Positions 1 to 6,030 are shown, counted from the stretch's first letter. The stretch is 8,048 nucleotides of DNA from an uncultured Caldilineales bacterium (GCA_937907455.1 CALESQ010000062.1:1-8048); one strand, 5' to 3'. A program made the numbers and translations. The notes: generated by a model from the letters alone, not told the origin.

Positions 1-78
1 GCACGGTCTGGAGACCGGCCCAGGCTATTTAGAATGATAATCACCACGGAGGGGCACGGTCTGGAAACCGGCCCAGGC
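1..78. repeat. Two tandem copies of a palindrome-bearing 25-bp intergenic repeat
   Basis: Positions 1-25 and 54-78 match at 24 of 25 bases (G13 in the first copy, A in the second). The core CGGTCTGGAGACCG is a 6-bp inverted repeat around GG; in copy 2 the G-to-A change breaks one pair. Similarity continues past the 25 bases: both copies are followed by ATTT and then AGAATRATAATCAC, with a 7-base insertion in the second. This is therefore a tandem duplication of a unit of about 53 bp, not two isolated sites. Copy 1 runs into the window edge, so the element may be longer. A related copy in opposite orientation lies at 8010-8030. It looks like a REP-type or small non-autonomous repeat. Confidence 0.7.
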
Positions 79-177
79 GATTTCCAACTTAGAATAATAA
101 TCACTTCTGCCGTGATGCCAAATTACCAGTGCCGACCCGTTCCGGCACACCAATTATACGAGCGAAAAGCCATTAGG

Positions 178-206
178 TTGCGATTTTTGGCAGGTAATGG
201 TATCAT
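178..206 (+). promoter_or_regulatory. Sigma-70-like promoter for the phosphofructokinase gene
   Basis: A -35 box TTGCGA (178-183) is separated by exactly 17 bp from a -10 box TATCAT (201-206). TGG immediately before the -10 gives an extended -10 element. Transcription would start near 213 and leave a leader of about 75 nt before the ATG at 288. That leader holds a small hairpin (CAGCC-TAAG-GGCTG, about 236-249). The assignment is by consensus only. Confidence 0.5.
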
Positions 207-275
207 GGCGTTGTTTTTGTGAGCGTGCTTACCCGCAGCCTAAGGGCTGGACAGGGTTGCAATCATCCATTGTCT

Positions 276-280
276 GGAGG
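276..280 (+). promoter_or_regulatory. Ribosome binding site of the phosphofructokinase gene
   Basis: GGAGG lies 7 nt before the ATG at 288. It is one of the clearest Shine-Dalgarno sequences in the window and fixes the start codon. Confidence 0.85.
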
Positions 281-287
281 CTAATTT

Positions 288-1481
288 ATGGCGATTAAAG
301 GCACTATTGGCATTCTCACCGGTGGCGGCGATGTGCCCGGACTCAACCCTGCAATCCGTGCGGTTACCATTCGCGCCCTGCGCGAAGGCTACCGGGTGAT
401 CGGCTTGCGTCGCGGCTGGCGCGGCATCATCGAAATGCAGCGTGAAAAGGACTACGACAACAGCGAAAACTTCCTGGTACTCACCGAAGATATGGTGAAC
501 CGCGCTGGCCGTACCGGCGGCACCTTCCTGCACTCCTCCCGCACGCGGCCCAGCCATGTCAAAAGCAGTGACATGCCTGAGCATCTGCGCGACAAGTACA
601 CCGACAAGGTCAACAACCTCACCCCGGAAGTGCTGCAAAACCTGGAATGGCTGGGCATCAACTATCTGATCCCTATCGGCGGTGACGATACACTGAGCTA
701 TGGTGTACACCTGGCACAACAGGGTGTGAAGGTTGTGGCTATTCCCAAAACAATGGATAACGACGTGCCCGGCACCGATTACTGCATCGGATTTAGCACC
801 TGCGTGTCGCGCACCATCGCGCTCACCAATGCACTGCGCACCTCGGCCGGCTCCCACGAACGCTTCCTGGTGTTGGAGGTATTCGGTCGCTATGCGGGCT
901 TCACCGCCATGCTGCCTACTATGGCCGGCGCAGCCAACCGCTGCGTCATCCCTGAACACCGCTTCAACATGGACCAGCTTACCGAACTGATGGTAGCCGA
1001 CCGCAACCACAATCCCAGCAAGTACTCGATTGTTATGGTGTCAGAAGGGGCCATGTTTGAAGGTGGCGACATGGTCTTCCAAAGCCAAAGCACCGATGCC
1101 TACGGCCACAAAAAGCTGGGCGGCATCGGCGATCTGATCTCGCAAGAACTGCAAGCGCGCTCGACGCAGTACAACAACAACCGCCCCATCAACGTCATCA
1201 ACCAGCGTCTCGGCTATCTGGTGCGCGGCGGTGACCCTGATGCCATTGACTCGATTGTGCCGATGGCTTACGGTAACCTGGCCCTGGACCTGATCCTGGG
1301 CGGCATGCACGGACGCCTGGTGGTGCTGAAGAACGGTCGCTACGACGATGTGCCGATTGAGGTAGTGACCAGCAGCAAAAAAGTGGTGGATGTGTCCAAG
1401 TTCTATGACACCGACCGCTATCGCCCACACTATCGCCGCTTTGCCATGCGTCCGCTGTTCATTATGACCAGCGAAGGCTAA
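288..1481 (+). CDS. 6-phosphofructokinase, predicted pyrophosphate-dependent
   Basis: This 397-residue cytoplasmic enzyme belongs to the PFK-A family and phosphorylates fructose 6-phosphate to fructose 1,6-bisphosphate. The phosphate-donor loop is TGGGDVPGLN (11-20), the donor/Mg site is GGDDT (131-135), and the catalytic loop is PKTMDND (153-159), with D157 as the expected base. Substrate residues include E253 in VSEG and R313 in LGYLVRGGDP. Family knowledge: E. coli ATP-PFK has Gly104 and Gly124, whereas PPi-PFKs have Asp and Lys at those places. Here they are D134 and K154, so PPi is the inferred donor and the reaction would be reversible. The usual MGR triplet of the sugar site reads FGR (199-201). 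The start is supported by GGAGG 7 nt upstream. The protein is longer than the 320-residue bacterial ATP enzyme, as in several PPi-PFK groups. No partner gene of glycolysis is adjacent. The family is certain; the donor is likely. Confidence 0.95.
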   Translation: MAIKGTIGILTGGGDVPGLNPAIRAVTIRALREGYRVIGLRRGWRGIIEMQREKDYDNSENFLVLTEDMVNRAGRTGGTFLHSSRTRPSHVKSSDMPEHLRDKYTDKVNNLTPEVLQNLEWLGINYLIPIGGDDTLSYGVHLAQQGVKVVAIPKTMDNDVPGTDYCIGFSTCVSRTIALTNALRTSAGSHERFLVLEVFGRYAGFTAMLPTMAGAANRCVIPEHRFNMDQLTELMVADRNHNPSKYSIVMVSEGAMFEGGDMVFQSQSTDAYGHKKLGGIGDLISQELQARSTQYNNNRPINVINQRLGYLVRGGDPDAIDSIVPMAYGNLALDLILGGMHGRLVVLKNGRYDDVPIEVVTSSKKVVDVSKFYDTDRYRPHYRRFAMRPLFIMTSEG

Positions 1482-1497
1482 CCCCTAACGACTCAAG

Positions 1498-1549
1498 CTC
1501 GCAACCCACAACCAGGGCAACCGAAAGCCGTGTGCTTGCGGGTTGCGAG
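1498..1549. repeat. Inverted repeat between the PFK and enoyl-CoA hydratase-family genes
   Basis: CTCGCAACCC (1498-1507) and GGGTTGCGAG (1540-1549) are perfect 10-bp inverted arms around a 32-nt loop. A second short pairing, CACA with TGTG, lies just inside. No T run follows, so it is a poor intrinsic terminator. The right arm lies in TTGCGGGTTGC (1536-1546), an 11-mer that recurs at 5133-5143 in another gap. That suggests an interspersed repeat rather than a gene-specific signal. Confidence 0.6.
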
Positions 1550-1580
1550 ACCCACTGCTTACCTGCTAAAGCCACTTCCT

Positions 1581-2339
1581 ATGCCCGATCAAATTCTCAC
1601 CCATCAAGCCAACGGTGTATTACATATCCGCATCAACCGCCCGGAGAAAAAGAACGCGCTGACACTGGCGATGTACGATGCCTTGACCGCGGCTGTGGCT
1701 GCAGGTGAGGCGGATGCTGCGGTGCGCGTGCTGCTGTTCAGCGGCAGCAACGGCCAATTCACCGCGGGCAACGACCTGGGCGATTTTATCAACAATCCGC
1801 CTGATGGCGAAGACAACCCGGTGTTCCGTTTTCTCAGAACACTGATCGCTGCGCAAAAACCGGTAGTGGCTGCCGTACAAGGCGTAGCTATAGGCATCGG
1901 CACCACCCTGCTGCTGCACTGTGATCTGGTATATGCTGCGCCCAGCGCCCGCTTTCAGCTTCCCTTCGTCAACCTTGGGCTGACGCCGGAGGCCGCCTCC
2001 AGCCTGATTCTGCCGCAGCTCATGGGCCACCGGCGTGCCGCGCAGATGCTGCTGCTGGGTGATACGCTGGATGCCGCAGCGGCGCAAGCTGCCGGGCTGA
2101 TCAACGCTGTGGTGACAGAAGACGAGTTGGAAGCCGTGGCTATGCAAAAAGCGCAAGAGTTAGCTGCCAAAGCTCCGCAAGCTGTGCTGTTAAGCAAGCA
2201 GTTGATGAAACGCTGGTCTGCCGATGCCGTGCGCCAGACGATGAGCGCCGAAGGCGAAGTATTCATCCAGCGGTTGCATTCTCCGGAAGCGCTTGAGGCC
2301 ATAACCGCCTTTTTTGAGCGCCGCGCGCCGCGCTGGTGA
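1581..2339 (+). CDS. Enoyl-CoA hydratase/isomerase family protein (crotonase fold)
   Basis: This is a 252-residue crotonase-superfamily enzyme acting on acyl-CoA thioesters in the cytoplasm. The N-terminal INRPEKKNALT (18-28) is the family signature region. The oxyanion-hole segments are FTAGNDL (60-66) and GVAIGIG (101-107), followed by HCDLVYAAPSARFQLPF. Classical hydratases use two glutamates. The position of the first is Phe129 here (LPFVNLGL), while E137 in TPEAASS matches the single catalytic Glu of ECI2-type delta3,delta2-enoyl-CoA isomerases (SPEGCSS). An isomerase or related activity is therefore more likely than classical hydration; this is inference. I chose the ATG at 1581 because family homology begins there. 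The in-frame GTG at 1530 would add 17 unrelated residues encoded across the inverted repeat. The Shine-Dalgarno is weak. The gene follows PFK by 99 bp and may be read through from it. No other beta-oxidation gene is present. Confidence 0.9.
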   Translation: MPDQILTHQANGVLHIRINRPEKKNALTLAMYDALTAAVAAGEADAAVRVLLFSGSNGQFTAGNDLGDFINNPPDGEDNPVFRFLRTLIAAQKPVVAAVQGVAIGIGTTLLLHCDLVYAAPSARFQLPFVNLGLTPEAASSLILPQLMGHRRAAQMLLLGDTLDAAAAQAAGLINAVVTEDELEAVAMQKAQELAAKAPQAVLLSKQLMKRWSADAVRQTMSAEGEVFIQRLHSPEALEAITAFFERRAPRW

Positions 2340-2373
2340 ACAAACTGACGGCGTGAATTTTCTACCGCGTAAT

Positions 2374-2402
2374 TTGACGGCTTTTGCCATTGATGCTAAA
2401 AT
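2374..2402 (+). promoter_or_regulatory. Promoter of the tRNA-Glu gene
   Basis: TTGACG (2374-2379), a 17-bp spacer, and TAAAAT (2397-2402) preceded by TGC give a near-consensus promoter with an extended -10. Transcription would start about 6-8 nt before the mature tRNA 5' end, which implies a very short 5' leader. Confidence 0.75.
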
Positions 2403-2414
2403 CACCCCGTTCCA

Positions 2415-2487
2415 GCCCCCATCGTCTAGAGGACTAGGACACAGGCCTTTCAAGCCTGCGACAGGGGTTCGAATCCCCTTGGGGGCA
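2415..2487 (+). tRNA. tRNA-Glu (anticodon UUC)
   Basis: This is a complete 73-nt cloverleaf. The acceptor stem pairs GCCCCCA (2415-2421) with TGGGGGC (2480-2486), and A2487 is the discriminator base. The anticodon arm is CAGGC / CTTTCAA / GCCTG (2442-2458), with anticodon TTC at 2449-2451. The T arm is AGGGG-TTCGAAT-CCCCT. The 3' CCA is not encoded (CAG follows), so it must be added by nucleotidyltransferase. The gene has its own promoter and terminator and stands alone. Confidence 0.97.
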
Positions 2488-2492
2488 CAGCG

Positions 2493-2531
2493 AAAAGAGC
2501 TTTCAGGTTATGACACCTGAAGGCTCTTTTT
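2493..2531. terminator. Rho-independent terminator for tRNA-Glu, probably bidirectional
   Basis: AAAAGAGC-TT-TCAGGT (2493-2508) pairs with ACCTGA-AG-GCTCTTTT (2515-2530) around the six-base loop TATGAC. A T run follows on the + strand. On the - strand the same stem ends in CTTTT and follows the HAD phosphatase stop codon, so it can also end the MFS-HAD transcript before it runs antisense through the tRNA. The HAD stop (2510-2508) lies at the stem-loop junction. Confidence 0.8.
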
Positions 2532-3275
2532 ATTGATGCCGTAATGGGCCAAAATCTGCCGCAGGCCTGCGGTGGTGGGGGCGGCCGCCACATAATCAAC
2601 CACCTGCTGCACCGCAGCCGAGGCATTGGCTGGCGCGGCGCGATAGCCCGCCACTTGCAGCATGGGAAGATCAATTGCCGAATCACCCACAGCCAACATC
2701 TGTGTCACCGGCACCCCGGTTACATCCGCCAAAAAACGCAGCCCGGCGGCTTTATCAATCCCCAGCGGCATGGCGTTCAGACAACTGGCCGCATAGACCC
2801 ATGCTACCGCATCAGCCAGCGGGCCAAGCGCCTGCCGCACCGCGGGCAACAGCGCCTCAAGCTGAGCGGGATCAGCGGGAAACAGGCTGAGCGAGTATTC
2901 CTTGCCGGGCTGGATGTGCAACAGCCCCTGCGGGATCAGCGTTTGCTGCAAGCGCTGCTTGATCTGCTGCATAGCGGCCACATCATGCAGGCGGGGATGC
3001 GGCAGGAAACGGTATTCGTCAGGAACATACAGGCCCGCACCGGCCTCGAACACCGCCGGCATGTGGCCGCCGATGGCTTGCATCATCGCATCCACATAGG
3101 GCGCGGGGCGTCCGCTGGCGATGGTGATAACGGGCAGGGCGGGGTTGCGACGTGCCGCCGCGTTGAGCTGCATCAATTCTGCCAGCAACGACAGATCGCA
3201 GGGCTGGGCTTCACCATCGGTAAGCACACCATCGCTATCAAGCACGACTAAACGAATGGGAAAAACAAAGGCCAT
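2508..3275 (-). CDS. HAD-superfamily phosphatase (Cof/sucrose-phosphatase-like, C2 cap)
   Basis: This 255-residue cytoplasmic hydrolase carries all four HAD motifs. Motif I is LDSDGVLTD with D13 (nucleophile) and D15, motif II is TIASGRP with S54, motif III is K175 in GIDKAAGLRFL, and motif IV is GDSAIDLPML with D198 and D202. The roughly 100 residues between motifs II and III form an inserted cap of the C2 (Cof-like) type. This class dephosphorylates sugar phosphates, phosphoglycolate or similar small substrates; the substrate here cannot be read from sequence. I chose the ATG at 3275 because the upstream 42 in-frame residues show no homology and overlap the MFS gene. The gene starts 11 bp after the MFS stop on the same strand, so the two are probably co-transcribed. 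The Shine-Dalgarno is weak (GAGAAAG). The last codons are part of a terminator stem. Confidence 0.9.
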   Translation of the reverse strand: MAFVFPIRLVVLDSDGVLTDGEAQPCDLSLLAELMQLNAAARRNPALPVITIASGRPAPYVDAMMQAIGGHMPAVFEAGAGLYVPDEYRFLPHPRLHDVAAMQQIKQRLQQTLIPQGLLHIQPGKEYSLSLFPADPAQLEALLPAVRQALGPLADAVAWVYAASCLNAMPLGIDKAAGLRFLADVTGVPVTQMLAVGDSAIDLPMLQVAGYRAAPANASAAVQQVVDYVAAAPTTAGLRQILAHYGINKKSLQVS

Positions 3276-3286
3276 GGGCTTTCTCG

Positions 3287-4522
3287 CTATGAGGTAGAAT
3301 CTTCTGGCAGCGGATTGAAGCGTGCTGCGACATGGGTGTGCAACCAGAGAAAACCGGCCACAGCTGCCGCCGCTATCAGCCCGCAGGCATACCATACCCA
3401 CTGCGGTGTGTAGTTATCCAGGATCAAACCGGCAGCGGTCGGGCCAATCGTGGCAGGGATAGCCCAGCCAAAATCTACAAAGGCCATGTAGCGCCCAAGC
3501 ATATCGTCCGGAGCGAAGCGGGCCGCCAAGGCCTGCCCCACCGGCACGGCAATCATCTCGCCAAAGGTGATGATGAGAATAGCCAACACGAACAACGCAT
3601 AGCCAGCCACGAAACCAAACATAGTAAAGCCCACCAGATACAGCGCCGCGCCCAAAGCCATCAGCAGCAAAGGCTGCACCTGGCGCACACGTCGCGAGAC
3701 CCACGCTTGCAGCAGCACCACCGTCAGGGCATCAATACTGATCAACCGGCCATAGTCGCCATCAGACACGCCGTGTACATCGCGCAGAAACACCGCCAGG
3801 GTGTGATACATCTGACCATAAACCAACAGCATCAGCGCGGTAGCCAGCAGAAAGGCGATAAACAACCGATCACGCGCCACCAGCAAGTAACCTGCCGTGG
3901 TTTGCCGCCAGGAGAGATGGGCGCTGCCTGCTGCCGGCTGTGGCTTGGTTTCGGGCAAGTAGTGAAATACCAGCCAGGCGGCCGCTGTGCTGGCAATCGC
4001 ATCAACAATGAACAGCAAGGCATAGGAGTGCTGCGCCAGCAGCCCGCCCAACGTCGGCCCCAGAATCCACGACAGATTGGCAGCAATGCGCAACAAGCCA
4101 AACCCCTCAACGCGCCGAGACTCTGGCAGCAAATCGGCCACCATTGCCTGATGCGCCGGACTGGCAATGTTGCCCAGAAAGCCGACCACGGCAGCTGTGA
4201 TGTAGAAGGCCGGTAAGCTGTGTAGAAAGGCCATCACCACGCTGCCGGCCGCGCTGGAAAGCAGGCCAAAGATCACAATGCGCCGCCTGCCGATTTTATC
4301 AGCCATTGCACCGCCCACCATGCTGCCTGCCACGCCGAAGAGAGAAAACAGCCCAAGCAGAATGCCGGCTTCGGTCATGCCTACCTGCAAAGTGCGGGTG
4401 ATGTACAACGCAAAAAAAGGATAAAGGATTGTGCCGCCCAGGCGATCCACAAACATAGCAAGCAGCAGCACACGGAAACCTGCGGGCAAATCATGGTAAA
4501 AGTAGAAAAGTTTCTTAAGCAT
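3287..4522 (-). CDS. MFS transporter, drug:H+ antiporter-like (DHA1 type)
   Basis: This is a 411-residue inner-membrane protein with about 12 hydrophobic helices, the usual size for a 12-TM MFS carrier. Motif A between TM2 and TM3 reads GGAMADKIGRR (70-80). TM5 carries the antiporter motif C-like segment LSWILGPTLGG (150-160), which points to proton-coupled export. The central loop (about 190-210) is hydrophilic, and the second half includes FGEMIAVPVGQALAARFAP (320-338). The substrate is unknown. The ATG at 4522 is preferred because it sits just before the first typical residues (MLKKLFYFYHDLPAGFR). The longer in-frame start at 4594 would overlap the divergent ferritin gene. No Shine-Dalgarno is visible. 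It is followed by the HAD phosphatase and faces ferritin across a 55-bp gap. Confidence 0.92.
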   Translation of the reverse strand: MLKKLFYFYHDLPAGFRVLLLAMFVDRLGGTILYPFFALYITRTLQVGMTEAGILLGLFSLFGVAGSMVGGAMADKIGRRRIVIFGLLSSAAGSVVMAFLHSLPAFYITAAVVGFLGNIASPAHQAMVADLLPESRRVEGFGLLRIAANLSWILGPTLGGLLAQHSYALLFIVDAIASTAAAWLVFHYLPETKPQPAAGSAHLSWRQTTAGYLLVARDRLFIAFLLATALMLLVYGQMYHTLAVFLRDVHGVSDGDYGRLISIDALTVVLLQAWVSRRVRQVQPLLLMALGAALYLVGFTMFGFVAGYALFVLAILIITFGEMIAVPVGQALAARFAPDDMLGRYMAFVDFGWAIPATIGPTAAGLILDNYTPQWVWYACGLIAAAAVAGFLWLHTHVAARFNPLPEDSTS

Positions 4523-4534
4523 AATTAATCGTGC
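4519..4534. promoter_or_regulatory. Imperfect palindrome in the divergent MFS/ferritin control region (candidate operator)
   Basis: GCATAATTAATCGTGC matches its own reverse complement at 12 of 16 positions. It covers the MFS start codon and abuts the ferritin -10 box, so a protein bound here could affect both genes. It does not fit a Fur, DtxR or PerR consensus that I recognise. Operator function is inference. Confidence 0.3.
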
Positions 4535-4540
4535 TATAAT
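4535..4540 (+). promoter_or_regulatory. -10 box of the ferritin promoter
   Basis: A perfect TATAAT lies 37 nt before the ferritin ATG. Transcription would begin near 4547. The -35 region 17 bp upstream (TTCTTA, 4512-4517) is poor, which suggests dependence on an activator or weak basal expression. Confidence 0.5.
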
Positions 4541-4564
4541 ACCGCATCTAATTTTTTTCACCAA
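4536..4564 (-). promoter_or_regulatory. Possible MFS-HAD operon promoter overlapping the ferritin -10
   Basis: On the - strand, TTGGTG (4564-4559) is followed after 17 bp by TATTAT (4541-4536). The -10 boxes of the two divergent genes would share five base pairs, so the promoters would compete. The MFS transcript would then begin about 7 nt before its ATG, nearly leaderless, which fits the lack of a Shine-Dalgarno. The -35 matches at only three positions. Confidence 0.35.
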
Positions 4565-4568
4565 GGAG
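4563..4568 (+). promoter_or_regulatory. Ribosome binding site of the ferritin gene
   Basis: AAGGAG ends 9 nt before the ATG. GGAG can pair with the nearby CTCC (4572-4575) around CCC, a short stem that could partly mask the site. Confidence 0.8.
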
Positions 4569-4577
4569 CCCCTCCCC

Positions 4578-5075
4578 ATGTTAACTCCAACCATTGAACA
4601 AGCCTTGAATGCACAAATCCAAAAAGAATTCCAGTCTGCCTACATCTATCTGGGCATGTGCGCCTACTTTGAAACCGCCAACCTGCCCGGCGCGGCCAGT
4701 TGGATGCGCCATCAGGCCGAGGAAGAGCAGGAACACGCCCTGAAAATCTTTGAGTTTATGCACGACCGCGGCGGCCGCGTGCTGCTGGAGGCGCTGCATC
4801 AGCCTCCTACCGACTACACATCGCCGATTGCCGTTTTTCAAGCTGCCTACGCCCACGAGCAGAAAGTCACGCAGTCTATTCACGATCTGTACGCGCTGGC
4901 CGTAGAGCAAAAGGATTATCCCACCCAGATCATGCTGCAATGGTTCATTGATGAGCAGGTAGAGGAGGAAAAGAACGCCAGCAGCATCGTGGCGCAACTG
5001 GAGATGGTAGGCGATTCACCGGCCGCGCTGTTTATGATTGACCGTCAACTGGCGGCAAGAATCGGGGAAGCATAA
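4578..5075 (+). CDS. ftnA: Non-heme ferritin (FtnA-type)
   Basis: This 165-residue four-helix-bundle ferritin oxidises Fe(II) and stores it as a mineral inside a 24-mer cytoplasmic shell. The ferroxidase residues fall at the same numbers as in E. coli FtnA: E17, Y24, E50, H53, E94, Q127 and E130. The third (C) site is also complete, with E49, E126 and E129. The length equals the bacterial FtnA norm. It lacks the Met ligand pattern of heme-binding bacterioferritin, so it is not Bfr. The start is supported by AAGGAG 9 nt upstream. It is divergent from the MFS gene and followed after 99 bp by an alpha/beta hydrolase on the same strand. No clear terminator separates them. The gene symbol is given by family resemblance. 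Confidence 0.96.
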   Translation: MLTPTIEQALNAQIQKEFQSAYIYLGMCAYFETANLPGAASWMRHQAEEEQEHALKIFEFMHDRGGRVLLEALHQPPTDYTSPIAVFQAAYAHEQKVTQSIHDLYALAVEQKDYPTQIMLQWFIDEQVEEEKNASSIVAQLEMVGDSPAALFMIDRQLAARIGEA

Positions 5076-5080
5076 AACGT

Positions 5081-5141
5081 AACCTGTAACTCGTAAATCA
5101 GAGTATTCGTCTCTCGATTCCAGGAATGTTTATTGCGGGTT
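5081..5141. repeat. Intergenic element with weak inverted arms between ferritin and the hydrolase
   Basis: AACCTGTAA (5081-5089) can pair over nine positions with TTGCGGGTT (5133-5141), using two G-U pairs at the RNA level. TTGCGGGTTGC (5133-5143) is identical to 1536-1546. In both places it lies 30-35 bp before the start codon of the next + strand gene. No T tract is seen, so terminator function for ferritin is doubtful. Confidence 0.4.
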
Positions 5142-5174
5142 GCAGATTACTCGTCAGGCCGCAGTGAGGTCAAA

Positions 5175-6005
5175 ATGAAACAAGCCGTTGATCTGAGTTG
5201 GCAAAGCAATGATGGGCTAGCACTGGCAGGCTATCTGTGGCAGCCGGACGGCACGCCGCGCGCAGTGATCGCTTTGGTACACGGCCTGGGAGAGCACGCC
5301 GGGCGCTACCGGCATGTGGCCGCCGCGCTGAATGCCGCAGGCTACGCGGTGCTGGCCTTTGACCAGCGCGGACATGGCCGCTCCGCGGGCAAACGCGGCG
5401 TTATTCCCCGCTATGATGCCTTGATGGATGACATTGATCTGCTGCTGGCGCAGGTGCGACAGCGTTTCCCCGGTCAGCACATCTTCCTGTACGGACACAG
5501 TCTGGGTGGCAACGAAGTGTTGAACTATGCACTGCGCCGCCAGCCCAATCTGGCAGGTGTGGTGGCTACCAGCCCCGGCCTGCGCACCACCACGCCCCCG
5601 CCTGCCGCGCAGCTCGCCCTGGGCAAGGTGATGAACCGCATCTGGCCCGCGTTCACGATGCCTAACGGTCTGGAACTGGCTGCTATCTCGCGCGATCCGG
5701 CGGTGGTTCGAGCCTATGAGGCCGACCCGTTGACACATGATCGGCTGTCGGCCGCGCTGGGCATCGGCCTGCTGGAGGCAGGCGAATGGGCGTTGGCTCA
5801 CGCCGCCGAGTTTCCTGTGCCGCTACTGCTGATCCACGGCGACGCTGATCGCATTACCGCACCCGCGGCCAGCACAGAATTTGCCAGCCGAGCGCCTGAC
5901 AGCACCCTCAAGCTGTGGCCGGGACTGTACCACGAAACCCACAACGAGCCGGAACAGGCTGCGGTGCTTGCCTACACGGTGACATGGCTGGGGAAGTACA
6001 GCTAG
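5175..6005 (+). CDS. Alpha/beta hydrolase, monoacylglycerol lipase-like (Hydrolase_4 family)
   Basis: This 276-residue hydrolase is probably cytoplasmic, since no signal peptide is visible. The oxyanion-hole segment is VHGLGEHAGRY (35-45), followed by FDQRGHGRSAGKRG (62-75), which is typical of monoglyceride lipases and lysophospholipases. The nucleophile elbow is GHSLGG with S109. The acid is D225 in HGDADRI and the base is H253 in GLYHETHNE, so the triad is complete. The likely reaction is hydrolysis of monoacylglycerol or a similar ester; the exact substrate is not readable. The ATG at 5175 is chosen because GAGGT (5166-5170) lies just upstream and homology starts there. An in-frame TTG at 5133 would place 14 extra residues in the shared repeat. 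The gene may be co-transcribed with ferritin. It converges with the SLC13 permease gene across a strong hairpin. Confidence 0.93.
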   Translation: MKQAVDLSWQSNDGLALAGYLWQPDGTPRAVIALVHGLGEHAGRYRHVAAALNAAGYAVLAFDQRGHGRSAGKRGVIPRYDALMDDIDLLLAQVRQRFPGQHIFLYGHSLGGNEVLNYALRRQPNLAGVVATSPGLRTTTPPPAAQLALGKVMNRIWPAFTMPNGLELAAISRDPAVVRAYEADPLTHDRLSAALGIGLLEAGEWALAHAAEFPVPLLLIHGDADRITAPAASTEFASRAPDSTLKLWPGLYHETHNEPEQAAVLAYTVTWLGKYS

Positions 6006-6030
6006 CTTTATCCTCTCAACAGGGGCATCA

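Noticed and set aside
1..78. Repeat-spacer-repeat pattern resembling the end of a CRISPR array
   Set aside because: Only two copies are present, similarity continues into the supposed spacer (AGAATRATAATCAC in both), and related copies occur inverted at the other end of the window.
240..1010. Long open frame antisense to the PFK gene
   Set aside because: It lies opposite a fully convincing enzyme, shows no recognisable domain and has no ribosome binding site; it is a shadow of high-GC coding sequence.
2340..2414. Attachment site or integrated element at the tRNA-Glu gene
   Set aside because: No integrase, no duplicated tRNA 3' end and no change in gene character on either side are visible.
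3332..4216. 294-codon + strand frame opposite the MFS gene
   Set aside because: Its composition is rich in Gln, His and Arg, as expected for the complement of a hydrophobic membrane protein gene, and no domain is seen.
4523..4594. N-terminal extension of the MFS protein to an upstream start
   Set aside because: It would overlap the ferritin start and its ribosome binding site; the family sequence begins near the ATG at 4522.
5217..5801. 194-codon - strand frame opposite the alpha/beta hydrolase
   Set aside because: The + strand frame has a complete catalytic triad and a ribosome binding site; the antisense frame has neither motifs nor context.
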